Shown here piece after piece: positions 32,523 through 41,209 of a stretch of 64,000 bases of DNA; positions within the stretch are counted from its first letter, which is position 1; every line of letters starts with the position of its first letter. Below the pieces are notes generated by a model, which searched no databases, was not told the DNA's origin, and worked only from the letters and a program-made list of their open reading frames with translations. Position numbers and translations under genes: made by a program. Origin of the DNA: VRUE01 sp963780815 (GTDB lineage: Bacteria > Actinomycetota > Thermoleophilia > Solirubrobacterales > 70-9); the NCBI GenBank assembly GCA_963780815.1, contig CAWADG010000012.1, forward strand, positions 1 through 64,000, written 5' to 3'.

Positions 32523-34298
32523 CTACTTGGCGGCGCGACGGCGCATGGTGAGCCGGACGGCGGCGGTCGTAAGCGCCGAGTTGCCGAGCCGGTCCACCCC
32601 CTTGACCCGCGCGAGGACCCGGATTGAGTGCGCCAAAATCAGCGGGCCAGGCAGCCGCACGCCGACGGGGTCCCTCTGGCCCGGGGCGATGCGAAACGAC
32701 GCGCGCCCGAGCCGCTTCCTCCCCAGCGAGAGCGCCACGGCCCCGTGGCAGGGCCCGCTCGTCTCGACCTTCGGGCAGGTGACCTTCACGATCGCCCGGC
32801 CCGACGGCTGCAGTCGCCCTCGACGCGCCAGCCGCATTCGCGGGGCGATCTCCTCTCCCGAGAGCAGAACGGTCTTTCCTGCGGCGACCCGCCGCAGGTA
32901 CACGTCTCGGTCGCGGTCGAGGTCCGAGGCGGTCAGCCTCCCCTTCGTCGCGAAGACGACGGTCTGCCCGTCACCGGAGAGGCCGAGCAGTTCGGCGGCC
33001 GAGTCGAGGCCGTCCTGCTGCGGCCCGGTCGAGGCCAATTGGGTGACGCCATTCACGTTCACGTAGACGTCCATCGCAGAGTCGTGGTCCTTGGCGACCA
33101 GCGGTTGTTTCGTTTCGAAGGCGACGGTCCGGGCGTCGGCCGAGGCCGCCGCGACCCAGTCGGGAAAGACGTTCGCCTGTTCGTCGGCGTTGGGATCGGT
33201 GGGCCCAGTGCTGACAAGCATCGGCGCGGCGCCGTCCTCGGCCCGGTAGAGGTCGTTTGAGGAGTCGGTGTCGGCGGAGCTGAGGCGGGCCCGGGTTTCG
33301 AAGATCGCGATCCGGCCGTCGGCGGAGAGCGCGACCGGCCGGTCGCCGCCGAAGGCGCACCCGGGCCCGCCGTCTGTGCCCCGCGAGACCAGCACGAAGC
33401 TGCCGTCGGGCTCGCGCTTGTAGACGTCGAAGGCTTCGTCGGTATCCTCGGGCGAGATCGGGGTGTTGGTCGAGAACAGCACCGTCGCGCCGTCGGTGGA
33501 GGTGTCGGCGAAGGTCGGGTCGTCGACGCAGTTGAAGTTGCCGGGACGCTCGGGATAGGTGGTGACGACCGACAGCGTGTTCCCGACCCGCTGGTAGATG
33601 TCGCCGCCGCCTTCGTCCTCGTCGATCAGCCGCCGCCCGGTCGCGAAGAAGAGGTGGCTGCCGTCGGCGGAGACGCCGCCGAAGGAATCGCCGTAGCAGA
33701 GCGGTGCCTGCGGGGGGTCCTGGGGCCTCGGGCCGAACACGACCCGGCTCGTGATGCCGTTGGCGCGTTCGTAGACAAATGAGCACGAGCCCGAGTCACC
33801 GGAGACGAACGGCGCGAACGAGTTGAAGAAGACCCGGCTGCCGTCTGCCGAGGCACCGGCGTACGAGGCGAAGGACGCCCCGCCGCCGGCGTCGAGCGGC
33901 CCGGTCGAGACCAGCACTGGCTTCCCTTCGCCGACGTCGTAGATGTCCCAGAGGCCGCCGTCGACGTCTTCGGGGACGAGGCTGAGGCTCGTCTCGACGA
34001 AGACGTGGCGCCCATCAGAGGAGACGCCCTCGAGGCCGATCGCGGGTGTGCGCGGCGCCCCCCTGGGGATCGTGACCAGCGCCCGCAGGCGCCCGGCCGA
34101 CCATTCGTACATCTGGGGCCTGCCCGAGCCCGGGGTCAGTTCCTCCGCGAACGGGAAGACGACGCGCGAGCCGTCGGCCGAGATCCCGCCGCAGAGTTCC
34201 TGCGGGCATTCGGCGGTGCGAGCGTGGCCCGCCCAGGCCGAGGCCGGCAGGGCCAGCGCGACCAGCGCGCCGGCCGCGCCGAAGAGGATCCGGCTCAA
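32523..34298 (-). CDS. Secreted TolB/WD40-like beta-propeller protein, 591 aa
   Basis: TTG start at 34298 overlaps the cysC stop (TTGA). Signal peptide FGAAGALVALALPASAWAG. Residues about 30-470 are repeated blades with 'GGISADGSRVVF', 'GASADGSRVFF', 'LSADGRIAIFET', typical of PD40/TolB-like propellers. A C-terminal beta domain of about 110 residues has a Cys pair (CPKVETSGPC). Extracellular, function unknown. It is odd as the last gene of a sulfate-assimilation operon; the overlap argues for real co-translation. Confidence 0.75.
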   Translation of the reverse strand: MSRILFGAAGALVALALPASAWAGHARTAECPQELCGGISADGSRVVFPFAEELTPGSGRPQMYEWSAGRLRALVTIPRGAPRTPAIGLEGVSSDGRHVFVETSLSLVPEDVDGGLWDIYDVGEGKPVLVSTGPLDAGGGASFASYAGASADGSRVFFNSFAPFVSGDSGSCSFVYERANGITSRVVFGPRPQDPPQAPLCYGDSFGGVSADGSHLFFATGRRLIDEDEGGGDIYQRVGNTLSVVTTYPERPGNFNCVDDPTFADTSTDGATVLFSTNTPISPEDTDEAFDVYKREPDGSFVLVSRGTDGGPGCAFGGDRPVALSADGRIAIFETRARLSSADTDSSNDLYRAEDGAAPMLVSTGPTDPNADEQANVFPDWVAAASADARTVAFETKQPLVAKDHDSAMDVYVNVNGVTQLASTGPQQDGLDSAAELLGLSGDGQTVVFATKGRLTASDLDRDRDVYLRRVAAGKTVLLSGEEIAPRMRLARRGRLQPSGRAIVKVTCPKVETSGPCHGAVALSLGRKRLGRASFRIAPGQRDPVGVRLPGPLILAHSIRVLARVKGVDRLGNSALTTAAVRLTMRRRAAK

Positions 34299-34849
34299 GC
34301 CACCGCTGCGGCGGCGGGAATCAGGTCCCGCTCCTCGAGGAACGCGAGCAGCTTCTCCGCCGACTCCTCGGCGGTTTCGTTCTCGGTGTCGCAGACGACC
34401 TCGGGGTTCTCGGGCGCTTCGTAGGGATCCGAGACGCCGGTGAATTCCTTGATCTCGCCAGCGAACGCTTTCGCGTAGAGGCCCTTGACGTCGCGCTCGG
34501 CGCAGGTGTCGACCGAGGCCTTGACGTAGACCTCGATGAAGCGCTCGCCCATCAGGTCGCGGGCCTCGCCGCGGATCTCCGCGTAGGGGGAGATCGCCGC
34601 GGTGATCACCGGAACGCCGTTGCGGCTCAGCAGGTCGGCGACGAAGGCGATCCGCCGGATGTTGGTGTCGCGGTCCTCTTTCGAGAAGCCGAGTCCTTTC
34701 GAGAGGTTTTCGCGGACGATGTCCCCGTCGAGGATCTCGAGCTGCGTACCACGCTCGCGCAGGTGACCCTCGAGCAGCCTCGAGATCGTCGTCTTGCCGG
34801 CCCCGGAGAGCCCGGTGAACCAGAGGGTGAATCCCTTCTCAGCGGCCAT
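34295..34849 (-). CDS. cysC: Adenylylsulfate (APS) kinase, 184 aa
   Basis: Phosphorylates APS to PAPS. P-loop GLSGAGKTTISRLL at about 15-28, DGDIVRENL (APS-binding DGD), FSKEDRDTNIRRI, and the lid region GLYAKAFAGEIKEFTGVSDPYEAP. Standard length. Follows sat by 7 nt in the sulfate operon. Because the reductase encoded nearby looks like an APS reductase, PAPS made here may be meant for sulfation rather than reduction. Confidence 0.95.
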   Translation of the reverse strand: MAAEKGFTLWFTGLSGAGKTTISRLLEGHLRERGTQLEILDGDIVRENLSKGLGFSKEDRDTNIRRIAFVADLLSRNGVPVITAAISPYAEIRGEARDLMGERFIEVYVKASVDTCAERDVKGLYAKAFAGEIKEFTGVSDPYEAPENPEVVCDTENETAEESAEKLLAFLEERDLIPAAAAVA

Positions 34850-34856
34850 GTGTCCT

Positions 34857-35933
34857 TCAGTCCTCCTTGTAAGCGTCGATAAGGATGTCGGCGACCTCGT
34901 TGCGCGAGAACTCCTGCGGCGGCCTTTCGCCGTTGCCGAGCATCTCGCGCACCTTGGTGCCGCTCAGGAAAACGTGCGCATCGGAGTCGTGCGGGCAGGT
35001 CTTGCCCGAGGCCATCCCCTCGCACTCATTGCACCAGAAGCTGTGCTCGAAGAAGAGGGGTTCGATCCCCAGTTCCTCGATATCGATCTCCTCGAAGATC
35101 TTCTGCGCGTCGTAGGTCCCGTAGTAGTCGCCGACGCCCGCGTGGTCGCGGCCGACGATGAAGTGGGTGGCGCCGTAGTTGCGACGGACGATCGCGTGCA
35201 GGATCGCCTCGCGCGGGCCGGCGTAGTGCATCTTCGCCGGCTTGACGCCGAGCACCACCCGGTCGTGGGGGTAGTAATTCTCCATCAGGACCTCGTAGCA
35301 GCGCATCCGCACGTCGGCCGGGATGTCGCCGGCCTTGGTCTTGCCGATCAGGGGCTGGATGAAGAGCCCGTCGCAGATCTCCAGCGCGGCCTTGGTCAGG
35401 TACTCGTGGGCGCGGTGGATCGGGTTGCGGGTCTGGAAGGCGACGATTCGCTTCCAGCCACGCTCGGCGAACTCCGCCCGGGTCTCCTCCGGCGTCTGGT
35501 AGCGCCGCATGAAGGCCTCCTCGTGGTCCGGCAGCGCGTCGACCTCGATCGGGCCGGCAATCATCCGGTTGCCCTCGGCGTAGATCGCGGCGACGCCCGG
35601 GTGCTCCCCGTCGGTGGTGCCGTAGACCTGCTCGGCCTCCCTCTTCACGTCCCGCTCCCAGATCTCCTCGACCTTGATCCTGCCGAGCGGCTTGCCTTCG
35701 TCGCTTCGGAGCTCGATCTTGTCGCCGACCTCGCACTCGATCTCGCTCGCGAGGGTGATCGGGATCGGCCAGTAATCGCCGGCGGCGATCCGCATCTCGG
35801 CGCAGACGCGCTCCCAGTCGGCGAAGCCCTGGAAGCCGGTCAGCGGCGCGAAGCCGCCGCTGCCGATCATCTCGAAGTCGGCGGTGTGGCGCTCGTCAAG
35901 GGTCAGGGAAAGCTCGGTCATCGTCTCACTCAT
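34857..35933 (-). CDS. sat: Sulfate adenylyltransferase (single-subunit ATP sulfurylase), 358 aa
   Basis: Start at ATG 35933. Makes APS from ATP and sulfate. Family motifs: FAPLTGF near the N-terminus, QTRNPIHRAHEYLTKAAL (QxRNPxHxxH active site), VGRDHAGVGDYYGTYDA, and a zinc-type cysteine cluster CNECEGMASGKTCPH, then FLSGTKVREML. This is the homo-oligomeric Sat type, not CysDN. It lies between cysH (69 nt upstream) and cysC. Confidence 0.95.
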   Translation of the reverse strand: MSETMTELSLTLDERHTADFEMIGSGGFAPLTGFQGFADWERVCAEMRIAAGDYWPIPITLASEIECEVGDKIELRSDEGKPLGRIKVEEIWERDVKREAEQVYGTTDGEHPGVAAIYAEGNRMIAGPIEVDALPDHEEAFMRRYQTPEETRAEFAERGWKRIVAFQTRNPIHRAHEYLTKAALEICDGLFIQPLIGKTKAGDIPADVRMRCYEVLMENYYPHDRVVLGVKPAKMHYAGPREAILHAIVRRNYGATHFIVGRDHAGVGDYYGTYDAQKIFEEIDIEELGIEPLFFEHSFWCNECEGMASGKTCPHDSDAHVFLSGTKVREMLGNGERPPQEFSRNEVADILIDAYKED

Positions 35934-36001
35934 CGAAGAATTCTCACCAATCGGTCGCAGGGAAGGGGAACTGGTTCTACTGATGGGGTGCCGGAACGCC
36001 G

Positions 36002-36700
36002 CTAGTTGATCCCGCACTCCGTCTTCGCGAGCCCGGCCCAGCGGCCTTCGCGGGGCGAGCCGCCCGGCCCGACCGGTTTGGTGCAGTGGGTGCATCCGAT
36101 CGAGGGGTAGCCGTGGTCGTGAAGTGGGTTGTACGGGAGGTCATGCTGGTGGATGTAGTTCCAGACGTCGGTCTCGGTCCAGTCCGCGAGGGGATTCAGC
36201 TTCCAGAGGCCAAACCGCTTGTCCAAGGCGAACTTGGGGGTGTTGGCGCGGTTGGTTGAGTCCTCGCGGCGGACGCCGGCGAGCCAGCAGTCTACGGAAG
36301 AGAGAGCCTGGCGCATCGGCTCGACCTTGCGGATGCCGCAGCAGGCGTCGGAATCGCGCCTCCAGAGCTCGTCGCCGTGCTTCTCGGCCTGCTCCTCCAG
36401 CGAGATGTTGTGGTACCGGTCGAACTCGATCCCGAGCCGCTCGGCGAGCCGGTCGCGGGTCTCGTAGGTCTCCGGGAAGAGGACGTCGGTGTCGAGGTAG
36501 AAGAAGCGCGCATCGGGGTTGACCTGGGTCGCCAGGTGCGCGGTGACCGAGCTCGTTTTCTGGAACGAGCAGGCGATGTAGTGGCTCTCGCCGAAGGTCT
36601 CGAACATCCACTCGATCGCCTGGGGCGCGGTCCGATTCTCGAGCTCGGCGGCGACCGCCTCGGCGTCGATCTCCGGCTTGACTGCGATTGGGGCACTCAT
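36002..36700 (-). CDS. cysH: Assimilatory APS reductase, 232 aa
   Basis: ATG 36700; its first codon overlaps the sulfite reductase stop (ATGA). PP-loop-like YIACSFQKTSSV and FFYLDTDVLFPETY. The iron–sulfur ligands CC (DACCGIRKVEP) and CxxC (GCTHCTKP) that distinguish APS reductases from PAPS reductases are both present, as is the catalytic C-terminal Cys in KTECGIN (usually ECGLH). It reduces APS to sulfite using thioredoxin. Acts with Sat upstream and sulfite reductase downstream in the pathway. Confidence 0.95.
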   Translation of the reverse strand: MSAPIAVKPEIDAEAVAAELENRTAPQAIEWMFETFGESHYIACSFQKTSSVTAHLATQVNPDARFFYLDTDVLFPETYETRDRLAERLGIEFDRYHNISLEEQAEKHGDELWRRDSDACCGIRKVEPMRQALSSVDCWLAGVRREDSTNRANTPKFALDKRFGLWKLNPLADWTETDVWNYIHQHDLPYNPLHDHGYPSIGCTHCTKPVGPGGSPREGRWAGLAKTECGIN

Positions 36701-38529
36701 ATCGCGCACTCGCCCTCCCCGCGCTCGACCTTGTAGGGGCTGGCGCGATTCCAGTCGATGAATTGCTGCATCGTCTCGAGGCTGAACTCGGCAGGAAGGG
36801 TCAGATCCTTGACCGCTTCTTCGAACCGCTCGGCGCCGATCCGCTCTGCGAACGGGTTGAACTCCTCGCCCTCGGCGCGCTCGGCTTGATAGAGGCGGAT
36901 CCAGCGCTCGACGGCCTCGGGGACCCGTTTCGCCGGCAGCCGCGACTTCAGCCGGGTGCCGAATATGACCTCGCCGCCCTCGTAGTTGCCGCCGACGTGC
37001 GGGATGTAGGCGGGCATCTGGCGGCCGCCGACCTTGAGCGAGGCCCCGTAGAAGCCGATGTTGGCGATGTGGTGCTGGCTGCACCCGTTCGGGCAGCCGC
37101 TCATCTTGATGTGGATCTGCTTGGTCAGCGAGTCGGTGATCTCCATCTCCTCGACCCGCTCCTTGATCGCCCGGTTGAGGCCCATCGAGCTCGTGATCCC
37201 GAGTTTGCAGCTGTCGGTGCCCGGGCAGCTGACGACGTCGGTGACGGTCCGTGGCCCGACCTCCGCGAGGCCGAGCGCCTCGAGCCGCTGCCAGACGTCG
37301 TAGAGGGACTCGTCGCGCACCCAGCGGAGGACGAAGTTCTGCTGCACGGTGCTGCGCGCGTAGCCGCCGGTGAACTGGCGCATGATCGCCCCCAGGCCGC
37401 GGAACTGCTCCGGCGTCAGGTCTCCGCGGTCGATCTTCACCTCGACCGAGGAGAAGCCCTCCTGGCGCTGCTCCTGCACGTTGCCCTCGACGAAGCGCTC
37501 GAACTCGGTCCGGTCGCCGTTCGGCGAGGCGGCGGCGGCCGGGACCGGCGGGGCGCTCTCCTGCTCGTCGTCATCGAATCGGAGCCGCTCGACGTCGAAG
37601 TCGCGCTCCTCCGCCCACTCACCGGTGAGCTCCTCGTCGACCTGCTCGCGGAAGGCGTCGATCCCGATCTTGTCGATCAGGACCTTGATCCGGGCGCGGG
37701 CGCGGTTGACGCGCAGCCACTCCTGGCGATCGAAGATCCGCAGCACGGCCTCGGCGACCTTGAGGTAGTCGCCGTTATCGGCCTCGACGAACTCGTAGAG
37801 GGTCGGCGCGACGCGGGCCATGATCGAGGTGCCACCGCCGACCCGGACCTCGAAGCCCCTGACGCCGTCGCGCTCGCGGCTGAGGAAGGCGATGTCGTGA
37901 ATGCCGGTGATCGCACGGTCCTCGTCGGAGCCGGTGAAGGCGGTCTTGATCTTGCGCGGCATCAGCTGGGTCGTCGGGTGGCGGACGAAGTAGCGGACAT
38001 AGGCGCCGGCGTAGGGCGTCGGGTCGAAGACCTCGTCGGGAGCGACGCCCGCCCAGGGGTCGCCGGTGACGTTGCGAACCGTGTTTCCGCAGCCCTCGCG
38101 CGAGGAGAGACCGACCGCGGAGATTTCGCGGATCAGCGACTCCATGTACCGCAGCGGCACGTGGTGGATCTGGATGTTCTGGCGGGTGGTGATGTGGCCC
38201 TTGTTGAGCGGGGCGTAACTCTCGACCACGTCGCCGAACATCTCCATCTGCTCCGGGGTGACGCCGCCGAACGGCAGCTTCACCCGCACCATCTGGACGT
38301 CGGGCTGGCGCTGGCCGTAGACGCCCTGCTTGAGGCGGAAGCCGATGAACTGGTCTTCGGCCAGCTCGCCGCCGAGGAACTTCTCGGCTTCGTTGTCGAA
38401 GTCATCGAACTCGCGCTCGATGATCGGGATCACGTGCCCGGGGACGTTCTCGTAGGCCTCGGGGTTCTCGAGGGTTCCGGTCCGCCCCTTGCCGTGCTGC
38501 TTCTTGTCCTGGTCGACCACTACCTCCAC
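36697..38529 (-). CDS. Ferredoxin-type sulfite reductase (siroheme, 4Fe-4S), about 610 aa
   Basis: Start placed at GTG 38529; GTG 38520 is possible and the frame is open further. Two ferredoxin-like halves; first-half segments GHITTRQNIQIHHVP and GCGNTVRNVTG, second-half cluster ligands CPGTDSCKLGIT and SGCPNGCSQHH (C-x5-C...C-x3-C binding the coupled 4Fe-4S/siroheme). The fold is shared with nitrite reductase, but position directly before cysH, sat and cysC indicates sulfite to sulfide. The insert at about 310-345 (DDDEQESAPPVPAAAAS) is a flexible linker between halves. Confidence 0.88.
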   Translation of the reverse strand: MEVVVDQDKKQHGKGRTGTLENPEAYENVPGHVIPIIEREFDDFDNEAEKFLGGELAEDQFIGFRLKQGVYGQRQPDVQMVRVKLPFGGVTPEQMEMFGDVVESYAPLNKGHITTRQNIQIHHVPLRYMESLIREISAVGLSSREGCGNTVRNVTGDPWAGVAPDEVFDPTPYAGAYVRYFVRHPTTQLMPRKIKTAFTGSDEDRAITGIHDIAFLSRERDGVRGFEVRVGGGTSIMARVAPTLYEFVEADNGDYLKVAEAVLRIFDRQEWLRVNRARARIKVLIDKIGIDAFREQVDEELTGEWAEERDFDVERLRFDDDEQESAPPVPAAAASPNGDRTEFERFVEGNVQEQRQEGFSSVEVKIDRGDLTPEQFRGLGAIMRQFTGGYARSTVQQNFVLRWVRDESLYDVWQRLEALGLAEVGPRTVTDVVSCPGTDSCKLGITSSMGLNRAIKERVEEMEITDSLTKQIHIKMSGCPNGCSQHHIANIGFYGASLKVGGRQMPAYIPHVGGNYEGGEVIFGTRLKSRLPAKRVPEAVERWIRLYQAERAEGEEFNPFAERIGAERFEEAVKDLTLPAEFSLETMQQFIDWNRASPYKVERGEGECAI

Positions 38530-38563
38530 GGTCCGTGGAAAATAGCAAAACCTGACAGGGATT
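38525..38563. promoter_or_regulatory. Palindrome over the sulfite reductase start and AT-rich leader
   Basis: A perfect 15-nt inverted repeat TCCACGG-T-CCGTGGA (38525-38539) covers the GTG start; next to it is an AT-rich patch and a second dyad CCTGACAGG (38551-38559). Candidate operator for the sulfur operon or an RNA hairpin limiting initiation. Confidence 0.4.
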
Positions 38564-38570
38564 AGGGTAT

Positions 38571-38954
38571 TTAAGCGCCCAGCGGGGGTTTCCGTGCCTG
38601 GAGGATGGCCGCCGCCTCGCCGGACTCGGCCACGTAGCCGCCCTCGGGGTCGAGCGCCAGGCCGGTCTCGACCCAGCCCTCGATCCCGCCGGCGAGGACC
38701 CTGACGTCGTAGCCCTCGCCCGCCAGCGCCGCGGCGGCCATGTCGGAGCGGTTGTCGCTCCGGCAGTAGATGAGCACCGGTCGGTCGCGGTCGATCTCCG
38801 CGATGCGCCCACCGAGATCGCCGAGCTCGATGTGGGTCGCTGCCGGGATCCGGCCGGCCTCCCACTCATGGTCGGTCCGGACGTCGAGGAGCTGGGCGCC
38901 GCCCTCGAGAAGGCCGCGGGCCTCCTCGGGCCCCACCGTCGAGACCTCGCTCAT
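38571..38954 (-). CDS. Rhodanese-domain protein, 127 aa
   Basis: ATG 38954 starts MSEVSTVGPEEARGLLEGGA. Single rhodanese domain with LLDVRTDHEWEAGRI, HIELGDL and the active-site loop LIYCRSDNRSDMAA (catalytic Cys followed by RSDNRS), then GGIEGWVETGL. It probably moves sulfane sulfur, fitting its place 41 nt before sulfite reductase. Its start overlaps the stop of leader repeat copy C (TGATG). Confidence 0.9.
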   Translation of the reverse strand: MSEVSTVGPEEARGLLEGGAQLLDVRTDHEWEAGRIPAATHIELGDLGGRIAEIDRDRPVLIYCRSDNRSDMAAAALAGEGYDVRVLAGGIEGWVETGLALDPEGGYVAESGEAAAILQARKPPLGA

Positions 38955-39028
38955 CAAACAGACAGCTCTTCGCGCTTCGCTCGCTGCGCGGAGAACCAGA
39001 CTGCGACGCTTGCTCGCTCCGCACTCAT
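38954..39028 (-). repeat. Leader-ORF repeat, copy C (between dodecin and rhodanese)
   Basis: ATG 39028 overlaps the dodecin stop (TAATG); 24 codons including AERASVAVWFSAQRAKRE; its TGA overlaps the rhodanese ATG (TGATG). So it is coupled on both sides. DNA of the second half is a near-palindrome as in copy B. Confidence 0.8.
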
Positions 39029-39237
39029 TAGTCGACGTCCGTTCCCTCGACGAGGAAGGCCACCCGCACGTGGGCGCGGTACTCGTCGAGGTTCTCGCCG
39101 CGGATCCCGGTCGAGACGATGTCGACCGCGCGGATGTTCCGCAGCGTGCCCTGAGCCTGCGCAAGCGCCTGCCGGGCAGCATCGTCGGTGGACGTTTTCG
39201 AGCTGCCGACCAGCTCGATGATCTTCACGACAGCCAT
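39028..39237 (-). CDS. Dodecin, 69 aa
   Basis: MAVVKIIELVGSSKTSTDDAAR opens the typical 65-75 residue dodecin: K-x-I-E-L-x-G-x-S-x-x-S, the flavin-stacking Trp position replaced by RNIRAVDIVS here, then VRVAFLVE. Dodecins form dodecameric flavin/CoA-storing shells. Lies just after a 65-aa ORF with a 13-nt overlap. Confidence 0.9.
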   Translation of the reverse strand: MAVVKIIELVGSSKTSTDDAARQALAQAQGTLRNIRAVDIVSTGIRGENLDEYRAHVRVAFLVEGTDVD

Positions 39238-39422
39238 TTCAGCCCTCCTTCTGAGTCCTGCAGAACGGCGCGCTTGGCGCCGATGCCCTCGGCCAGCGCG
39301 GCCCGCTGCCACGGGCCGCCGGCCTCCTGCTGATCGCCTCCGACCGGGGCCGTCTCGGCGCGGAACCGCTCGATCGCCGCCGCGATCGCGGCGGCCTCGT
39401 CGGGTCCCGGGGCCCTGGTCAT
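39225..39422 (-). CDS. Small protein resembling carboxylase epsilon-type subunits, 65 aa
   Basis: ATG 39422. N-terminal PDEAAAIAAAIERFRAET followed by a short linker and PWQRAALAEGIGAKRAVLQ. The pattern (AAI.AAI.RF ... W..AA..EG..) resembles tiny acyl-CoA carboxylase epsilon subunits or related DUFs of actinobacteria; a carboxylase alpha subunit is at 27.7 kb but not adjacent. Overlaps the dodecin start by 13 nt. Identification tentative. Confidence 0.5.
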   Translation of the reverse strand: MTRAPGPDEAAAIAAAIERFRAETAPVGGDQQEAGGPWQRAALAEGIGAKRAVLQDSEGGLKWLS

Positions 39423-39441
39423 GCTCCTAGCCTAAAGGCGG

Positions 39442-41148
39442 TTAGCCGGCGGCGTGGTCGAGGCCCTTGACCGGAGTCCCGTGCGTGACCGAGGCGCAGG
39501 CGGTGGTCGGTGGGTCGAATGAGTCGGTCAGCGCCTTGCCTTCGGGCCGGACCGGGTGGCGCGCGCACTGGATGACGAAGTCCCGCCGGCCGTCACGGGC
39601 GTCGATCGTGTCTTCGCCGCCGTTGCCGTAGAACTCGTCCTGGCCGGGCTGGCCGAGCATCGAGTTGGGCCGCGAGTCGCCGATCAGGACGTCGTTGTCG
39701 AACGACCCCTCCATGTCCTCGTCGCTGGGGTCGAGGTGGACAGGGTTGCAGTCCTTGATCGCGTCGATCCAGGCTCTGTGTTTCGGGAACGAGATGTAGA
39801 GGATGCCGGGGTGGGCCTGGGTCTCGGCGAAGGAGGCGTCATCACGGCCCGGGCCGCCGACGATGTCGCCCCCGGCGCAGCCGCCGCCGGCCGCGAGCAG
39901 GTCGCCGTTCCCTTCGCCGTAGAGGTAGGTCGGCCCCGGAACGTTTCCGATAAGGCCGTCGGAGCCGGCACCCCCGTAGAGGCGATCGGCGCCGTGGCCG
40001 GCCTCGATCAGGTCGTCCTCCGGGCCGCCGTGGATCGTGTCGTCGCCGAGTCCGCCGCCGATCCTCACGTTCTCGACCGCGGCGAGCGAGCCCTCGACGC
40101 GGAACTTGTCGTTGCCGGGCCCGAGGTCGGCCATCAGCCAGCGGGCAGGGCCTGCCGCGGAGCAGCTGACCTGGACGGCGCTGACCCGGGTGCAACCGGG
40201 CCCGATCGCGACGCCGCCGCCGGTGGTGACGCCGAAGCTCGATGAGAGCGGGTCGAAGGCGACGGTGAAGTCGTCGTGGCCGCCACCGCCGACGATCGCC
40301 AGGCCGCCACCGCCGGCCGGCGTGGAGTCGAGTTCGATGTAGGCGGTGGCCTTCGGCTTCCGTTCCTTCCCACACGACTCGGTGCGGCCCTTCGCCCCCT
40401 TGCAGCCGTCGCTGCCCTGGCCGCCGATCAGGGTGTCGGCGCCGCCGCCGCCGATCAGGGTGTCGTTGCCGGCGCCGCCGTCGAGCACGTTGGGGCTCTT
40501 GTTCCCGATCAGGGTGTCCTTGAAGGCGGAACCTTCGATGCTCTCGGCCCGGAAGATCCGGTCGTGGCCGTCGCCGCGGGCGAGGTGTTCGGGTAGCGAG
40601 ACGTAGTCGCCGCCATCGCGGCCGGCGGCGACGTCGGTCGCGAAGGAGACAACATCGCCCTTCCCGGAGCCGCCGTCCATCCGGTCGTAGCCGTAGTCGC
40701 CGTGGACGAGGTCGAAATTGCCGCTGCCACCGTTGACGGTGTCGATCCCGAGGCTGCCGGCGACCTCGTCGTAGTTCCCCGGCCCGCCGAGCAGCGTGTC
40801 GTCGCCGAGATCGCCGATGACGCGGTCATGGTCGCCGGGGCCGCCGTCGGCGATGTCGTTGCCGCGGTCGCCGTGGATCAGGTCGGCGCCCGGGCCGCCG
40901 CAGAGCAGGTCGTTGCCGAGGCTGCCGAGGATCACGTCGTCGCCCCCGGCGCCGTAGATGACATCGCGGCCGGGAGTGCCGACGAGCTTGTCGGGGCCGT
41001 CGGTGCCGACGATCTGAGCCTGACGCCCGTGACAGCGGGGGTCTTCGGTTGCCTGCGTGCCGCTTTCGGCGGCGGTCGCCACGGCCGCGGCGAGCACCGT
41101 CGCGGCAAGTGCGCAGCCAACCGCTGTTGCCCTGATCCGTTCCCTCAC
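39442..41148 (-). CDS. Secreted RTX-type calcium-binding repeat protein, 568 aa
   Basis: Signal peptide RATAVGCALAATVLAAAVATAA. Residues about 40-240 and 340-440 carry tandem nonapeptides of the GGxGxDxUx type (LGNDLLCGGPGADLIHGDRG, GAGNDTLIGGGGADTLIGG), which bind Ca2+ in beta-rolls. Between them a beta domain with two Cys. Also CKGAKGRTESCGK and a C-terminal section QPGQDEFYGNGGEDTID. Such proteins sit in the envelope or are exported; no catalytic domain seen. Ends 19 nt before the small ORF start region. Confidence 0.85.
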   Translation of the reverse strand: MRERIRATAVGCALAATVLAAAVATAAESGTQATEDPRCHGRQAQIVGTDGPDKLVGTPGRDVIYGAGGDDVILGSLGNDLLCGGPGADLIHGDRGNDIADGGPGDHDRVIGDLGDDTLLGGPGNYDEVAGSLGIDTVNGGSGNFDLVHGDYGYDRMDGGSGKGDVVSFATDVAAGRDGGDYVSLPEHLARGDGHDRIFRAESIEGSAFKDTLIGNKSPNVLDGGAGNDTLIGGGGADTLIGGQGSDGCKGAKGRTESCGKERKPKATAYIELDSTPAGGGGLAIVGGGGHDDFTVAFDPLSSSFGVTTGGGVAIGPGCTRVSAVQVSCSAAGPARWLMADLGPGNDKFRVEGSLAAVENVRIGGGLGDDTIHGGPEDDLIEAGHGADRLYGGAGSDGLIGNVPGPTYLYGEGNGDLLAAGGGCAGGDIVGGPGRDDASFAETQAHPGILYISFPKHRAWIDAIKDCNPVHLDPSDEDMEGSFDNDVLIGDSRPNSMLGQPGQDEFYGNGGEDTIDARDGRRDFVIQCARHPVRPEGKALTDSFDPPTTACASVTHGTPVKGLDHAAG

Positions 41149-41209
41149 CGGCTGTAAGAAACCAGCAGGCGCGGATGGGTGCGGTCCCTGGCGCGCCGCA
41201 TCGGAGCTC

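Noticed and set aside
36688..38565. 625-codon open frame antisense to sulfite reductase
   Set aside because: No recognisable protein; the reductase with its cluster motifs is clearly on the other strand.
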